This document shows positions 5,468-7,758 of a DNA stretch of 7,758 nucleotides, one piece after another. Position numbers and translations under genes: made by a program. The notes below the pieces were generated by a model. It had not been told where the DNA came from. It worked only from the letters and a program-made list of their open reading frames with translations, and did no database searches. Numbering within the stretch: the first letter of the stretch is position 1; every line of letters starts with the position of its first letter. The stretch is from Clostridia bacterium. Lineage in GTDB: Bacteria; Bacillota_A; Clostridia; Oscillospirales; Acutalibacteraceae. Where the stretch lies: assembly GCA_017547865.1 (NCBI GenBank), contig JAFYOA010000365.1, forward strand, positions 1 to 7,758. Reading direction: 5' to 3'.

Positions 5468-7417
5468 ATGGGAACCAGACTGACCGATGCCCAATTTTTT
5501 GGTGAATACCTGCGTACCGACCTGCCCGGGCTGGAAGAGATTCCCACACTGGCAGAAAAAGGCGATTACGCTGCCTGCCGCAGGCTGCTGGCTGCCTTTG
5601 TGCGGCAAATGGCGCAGCCGGACGTGTACTTTTCCACGCTGATCGAAAACCCCAACGGCGAGACCACGCAGACCACTTCTTCTGCTGACGATGCGGTGAA
5701 GAACATTATGACCCCTTGCGGCACACCGCATGATTTCGGCGAAGGCCCCATCGATTGGTTTTTGAACCCCACCTACAACGGCTACCCGGAATGGACCTGG
5801 CAGCTGAGCCGCCACATGGAATGGGAGACCATGGCGCAGGCCTACCGCAAGACCGGCGACGACAAATATGCCGAAGCCACCGCCCGGCAGCTGCGCAGTT
5901 GGATCGACCAGGCGCAGGCGCCGGTGCCGCCCTGCGAAGGGTACGAGACCCTTTGCTGGCGCTCGCTGGAATGCGGCATCCGTATGTCGCAGCGGTGGCC
6001 CAAGGTGCTGCATACATTTTACAATCACCCTGCTTTTGATGATGACCTGTGGGTGGATTTCTGCAAATCTGTGTGGGAGCACGGCGAACGCCTGCGTCGC
6101 GACCACCGCACCGGCAACTGGCTGATTATGGAAATGACCGGCCTGCTGTACATTGGCCTGCAGTATCCCTGTTTTAAACTGGCGGAGGAATGGTACACCT
6201 ATGCTGAAACCAAGCTGAACGAAGAGCTGTTCGCGCAGGTGTACCCCGATGGCTTCCAGTTCGAACTTTCCACCGACTATCAGGGCGCGGTGCTGCACAG
6301 TTACGGTATGATGCTGCGCGCCCAGCGCGCCTACGGCCGCCCGGTGCACCCGGAGGCCGCCCGGCGCATTGAAGCCGCCCTGCTGGTGTATGTGTATCTT
6401 ATGCGTCCCAACGGCCGCGTGCCGGATATCAACGACGGCTGGACAGTAGATGCCGGCTATACCATTGCTTCTTATATTGACCTTTGCCCCGAAAACGAAG
6501 TGCTGCAGTGGGCTGTTTCCCGCCAGAAGGAGGGCACGCCCCCGGCAGAACTGAACCATATCTTCGAAAACGGCGGCCTTGCCACGCTGCGCACCGGCTG
6601 GGGCGAAGATGACACCTGGCTTTACTTTGACGGCGGCGAATTTGGCGCCGGCCACCAGCACGAAGATAAGCTGGAAGTGCTGCTGTATGCCGACCGCAAA
6701 ATGAACCTTGTGGAAATGGAGCGCTACGCCTACGATGATTCCAAAGAACGGCAGCACTGCCTTTCTACCGCCGGCCACAACACCGTGCAGGTGGATGGCA
6801 TGGGGCAGAACCGCCGCAAGACCTATATGTGGAAAGGCGAGATCGATAAAAAAGCAGACCTGCAGCATCATTTCACCCCGGAAGTGGATTCTCTTCGTGC
6901 GGTGTACAATGAAGGTTACGGACCTGAACAGGACAAGAGCGTGACCCACGATCGCTCTGTGTATTTCTTTAAGAAAATGGCGGGCGCCATGCCCTTTGCC
7001 GTGGTGGTGGATCGCCTGACAGCGGATGCCGAGCATGACTACGAAGTGCTGTGGCACCTGGATGCCCCCAGGCTTTTGGCCGACGGCATGCACCTGCAGG
7101 CCGATACTCTCCACCTGCTGGTGCCGGAAGCACCCATGGAAACCGCGGGGCTTTCCATTTGCCGGGGTGTGCAGTTCCCGGAAATGCAGGGCTGGAAGTG
7201 CAATTCCTTCCTGCAGAAAGACTATCGCCCGGTGTATGCCGCCCAGTACTGGCTGCACGGGAAGGACATCCGCTGGGTGACGGTGCTGTATCCCGACGGC
7301 GGCGAATCTGCTGTCGTGACCGGTGTGCAGGCTTCTCTGGATGTGAACGATACAAAGTTCACCCTGCAAATGGCCGATGGCACCAAGGTGGAACTGAACG
7401 AAAACGATTTGTGGTAA
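5468..7417 (+). CDS. Heparinase II/III-family protein, paralogue 2
   Basis: A complete 649-residue paralogue of the preceding gene. It begins MGTRLTDAQFFGEYLRTDLP, matching the LSDAVFFNEL start of copy 1, and has no signal peptide. The toroid keeps WTWQLSRHMEW and NWLIMEMTG. The beta-sandwich keeps LRTGWGEDDTW, GEFGAGHQHEDKL and GHNT. Candidate catalytic residues are Asn217, Tyr271 (in STDYQ), His396/His398 and His437. The Asn-Tyr distance of 54 residues is identical to copy 1, so the active site looks intact. AGGAGGA (5454-5460) precedes the ATG by seven bases, and the 18-base gap implies co-transcription with copy 1. The sequence has diverged well beyond a recent duplicate, which argues for a distinct linkage or chain-end preference. 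A uronate-oligosaccharide lyase is inferred; heparin itself need not be the substrate. Confidence 0.92.
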   Translation: MGTRLTDAQFFGEYLRTDLPGLEEIPTLAEKGDYAACRRLLAAFVRQMAQPDVYFSTLIENPNGETTQTTSSADDAVKNIMTPCGTPHDFGEGPIDWFLNPTYNGYPEWTWQLSRHMEWETMAQAYRKTGDDKYAEATARQLRSWIDQAQAPVPPCEGYETLCWRSLECGIRMSQRWPKVLHTFYNHPAFDDDLWVDFCKSVWEHGERLRRDHRTGNWLIMEMTGLLYIGLQYPCFKLAEEWYTYAETKLNEELFAQVYPDGFQFELSTDYQGAVLHSYGMMLRAQRAYGRPVHPEAARRIEAALLVYVYLMRPNGRVPDINDGWTVDAGYTIASYIDLCPENEVLQWAVSRQKEGTPPAELNHIFENGGLATLRTGWGEDDTWLYFDGGEFGAGHQHEDKLEVLLYADRKMNLVEMERYAYDDSKERQHCLSTAGHNTVQVDGMGQNRRKTYMWKGEIDKKADLQHHFTPEVDSLRAVYNEGYGPEQDKSVTHDRSVYFFKKMAGAMPFAVVVDRLTADAEHDYEVLWHLDAPRLLADGMHLQADTLHLLVPEAPMETAGLSICRGVQFPEMQGWKCNSFLQKDYRPVYAAQYWLHGKDIRWVTVLYPDGGESAVVTGVQASLDVNDTKFTLQMADGTKVELNENDLW

Positions 7418-7444
7418 TTTCCCGAAGAAAAGCGAGGTAGTTTT

Positions 7445-7758
7445 ATGAATACAACCACGGGTCCTTTGCTGACCGATGCGAAATTTTTTGGCGAACTGCT
7501 GGATTCCACCCAGCCCGGGCTGGAAGAAATTCCCGCCGCCGCGGCCAAGGGCGATTACGCCGCCTGCCGCAAGATCTTTGGCGATTATGTGCGGGCCAGC
7601 CTGCAGCCGGAGACGTATTTTGCCACCCTGCCGGATGGCATGAAGCCGGAGTGGACGGAAGAACTGGCCGATGGTGCCGAAAAAGCCTGCCGCCACTACA
7701 TGGTCTCCTGCGGCACGCCCAGCGATTTTAACGGCGAAACGGTGGATTGGTTCAGCAA
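7445..7758 (+). CDS. Heparinase II/III-family protein, paralogue 3 (5' part)
   Basis: The first 104 codons of a third tandem copy, open to the right edge of the window. The translation starts MNTTTGPLLTDAKFFGELLD and continues QPGLEEIPAAAAKGDYAACR, aligning closely with copies 1 and 2 over the same N-terminal segment. It also keeps the later SCGTP and VDWF landmarks (copy 1 SCGTP and IDWTF; copy 2 PCGTP and IDWF). There is no signal peptide. GCGAGG (7432-7437) is a weaker ribosome binding site seven bases before the ATG. The gap from copy 2 is 27 bases, so it belongs to the same operon. The catalytic region lies outside the window, so activity cannot be judged. Confidence 0.88.
   Translation, partial: MNTTTGPLLTDAKFFGELLDSTQPGLEEIPAAAAKGDYAACRKIFGDYVRASLQPETYFATLPDGMKPEWTEELADGAEKACRHYMVSCGTPSDFNGETVDWFS

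Noticed and set aside
3251..7696. A 1481-codon open frame on the minus strand across all three lyase genes
   Set aside because: It is codon-aligned with the sense frame, so its stop codons correspond to sense TTA, CTA and TCA codons, which the GC-rich lyase genes avoid. All three genes share one phase (gaps of 18 and 27 bases), so one antisense frame stays open throughout. The protein is low in recognisable motifs and rich in His, Gln and Gly.
1..7758. CRISPR array, tRNA, insertion sequence or phage attachment site
   Set aside because: No regularly spaced repeats, tRNA-like folds, transposase or integrase coding sequence, or terminal inverted repeats were seen on either strand.

Overview
The window looks like chromosomal DNA from a gut-type Clostridia, most likely of the Oscillospirales (Faecalibacterium/Subdoligranulum/Gemmiger-like). 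This rests on a Firmicutes-style 23S rRNA 3' end, strong GGAGG ribosome binding sites, CTG/GCC-rich codon use at roughly 58-63% GC in hand-counted lines, and the style of the proteins. The genus is inference; a 23S or protein search would settle it.

Layout. Bases 1 to about 203 are the 3' end of a 23S rRNA gene reading rightward. A short trailer without 5S rRNA follows and ends in a strong intrinsic terminator (285-318). A Nudix hydrolase gene (333-821) starts only 14 bases after that terminator's T-run and has its own terminator-like hairpin (841-871). Next come a GNAT acetyltransferase that looks two-domained (907-1737) and a MATE-family efflux transporter (1803-3185). The MATE gene is clearly more AT-rich and uses codons its neighbours avoid, which suggests acquisition from elsewhere. 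It ends at a good intrinsic terminator (3218-3257).

The right half is a polysaccharide-lyase-like operon. A stretch rich in inverted repeats (3262-3331) precedes a good sigma-A-type promoter (3354-3382). Three tandem paralogous genes of the heparinase II/III superfamily follow (3419-5449, 5468-7417, and 7445 to the window edge), separated by 18 and 27 bases, each with its own ribosome binding site. None has a signal peptide, so the products probably work in the cytoplasm on imported uronic-acid-containing oligosaccharides. Both complete copies keep the Asn, Tyr and His residues expected of this lyase fold, at the same Asn-Tyr spacing.

The most interesting element is this operon: three diverged, apparently intact, intracellular heparinase II/III-like enzymes in a row behind one operator-like promoter region. 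The substrate cannot be read from the sequence, and the transporter, regulator or glucuronyl hydrolase that would point to it is not in the window.
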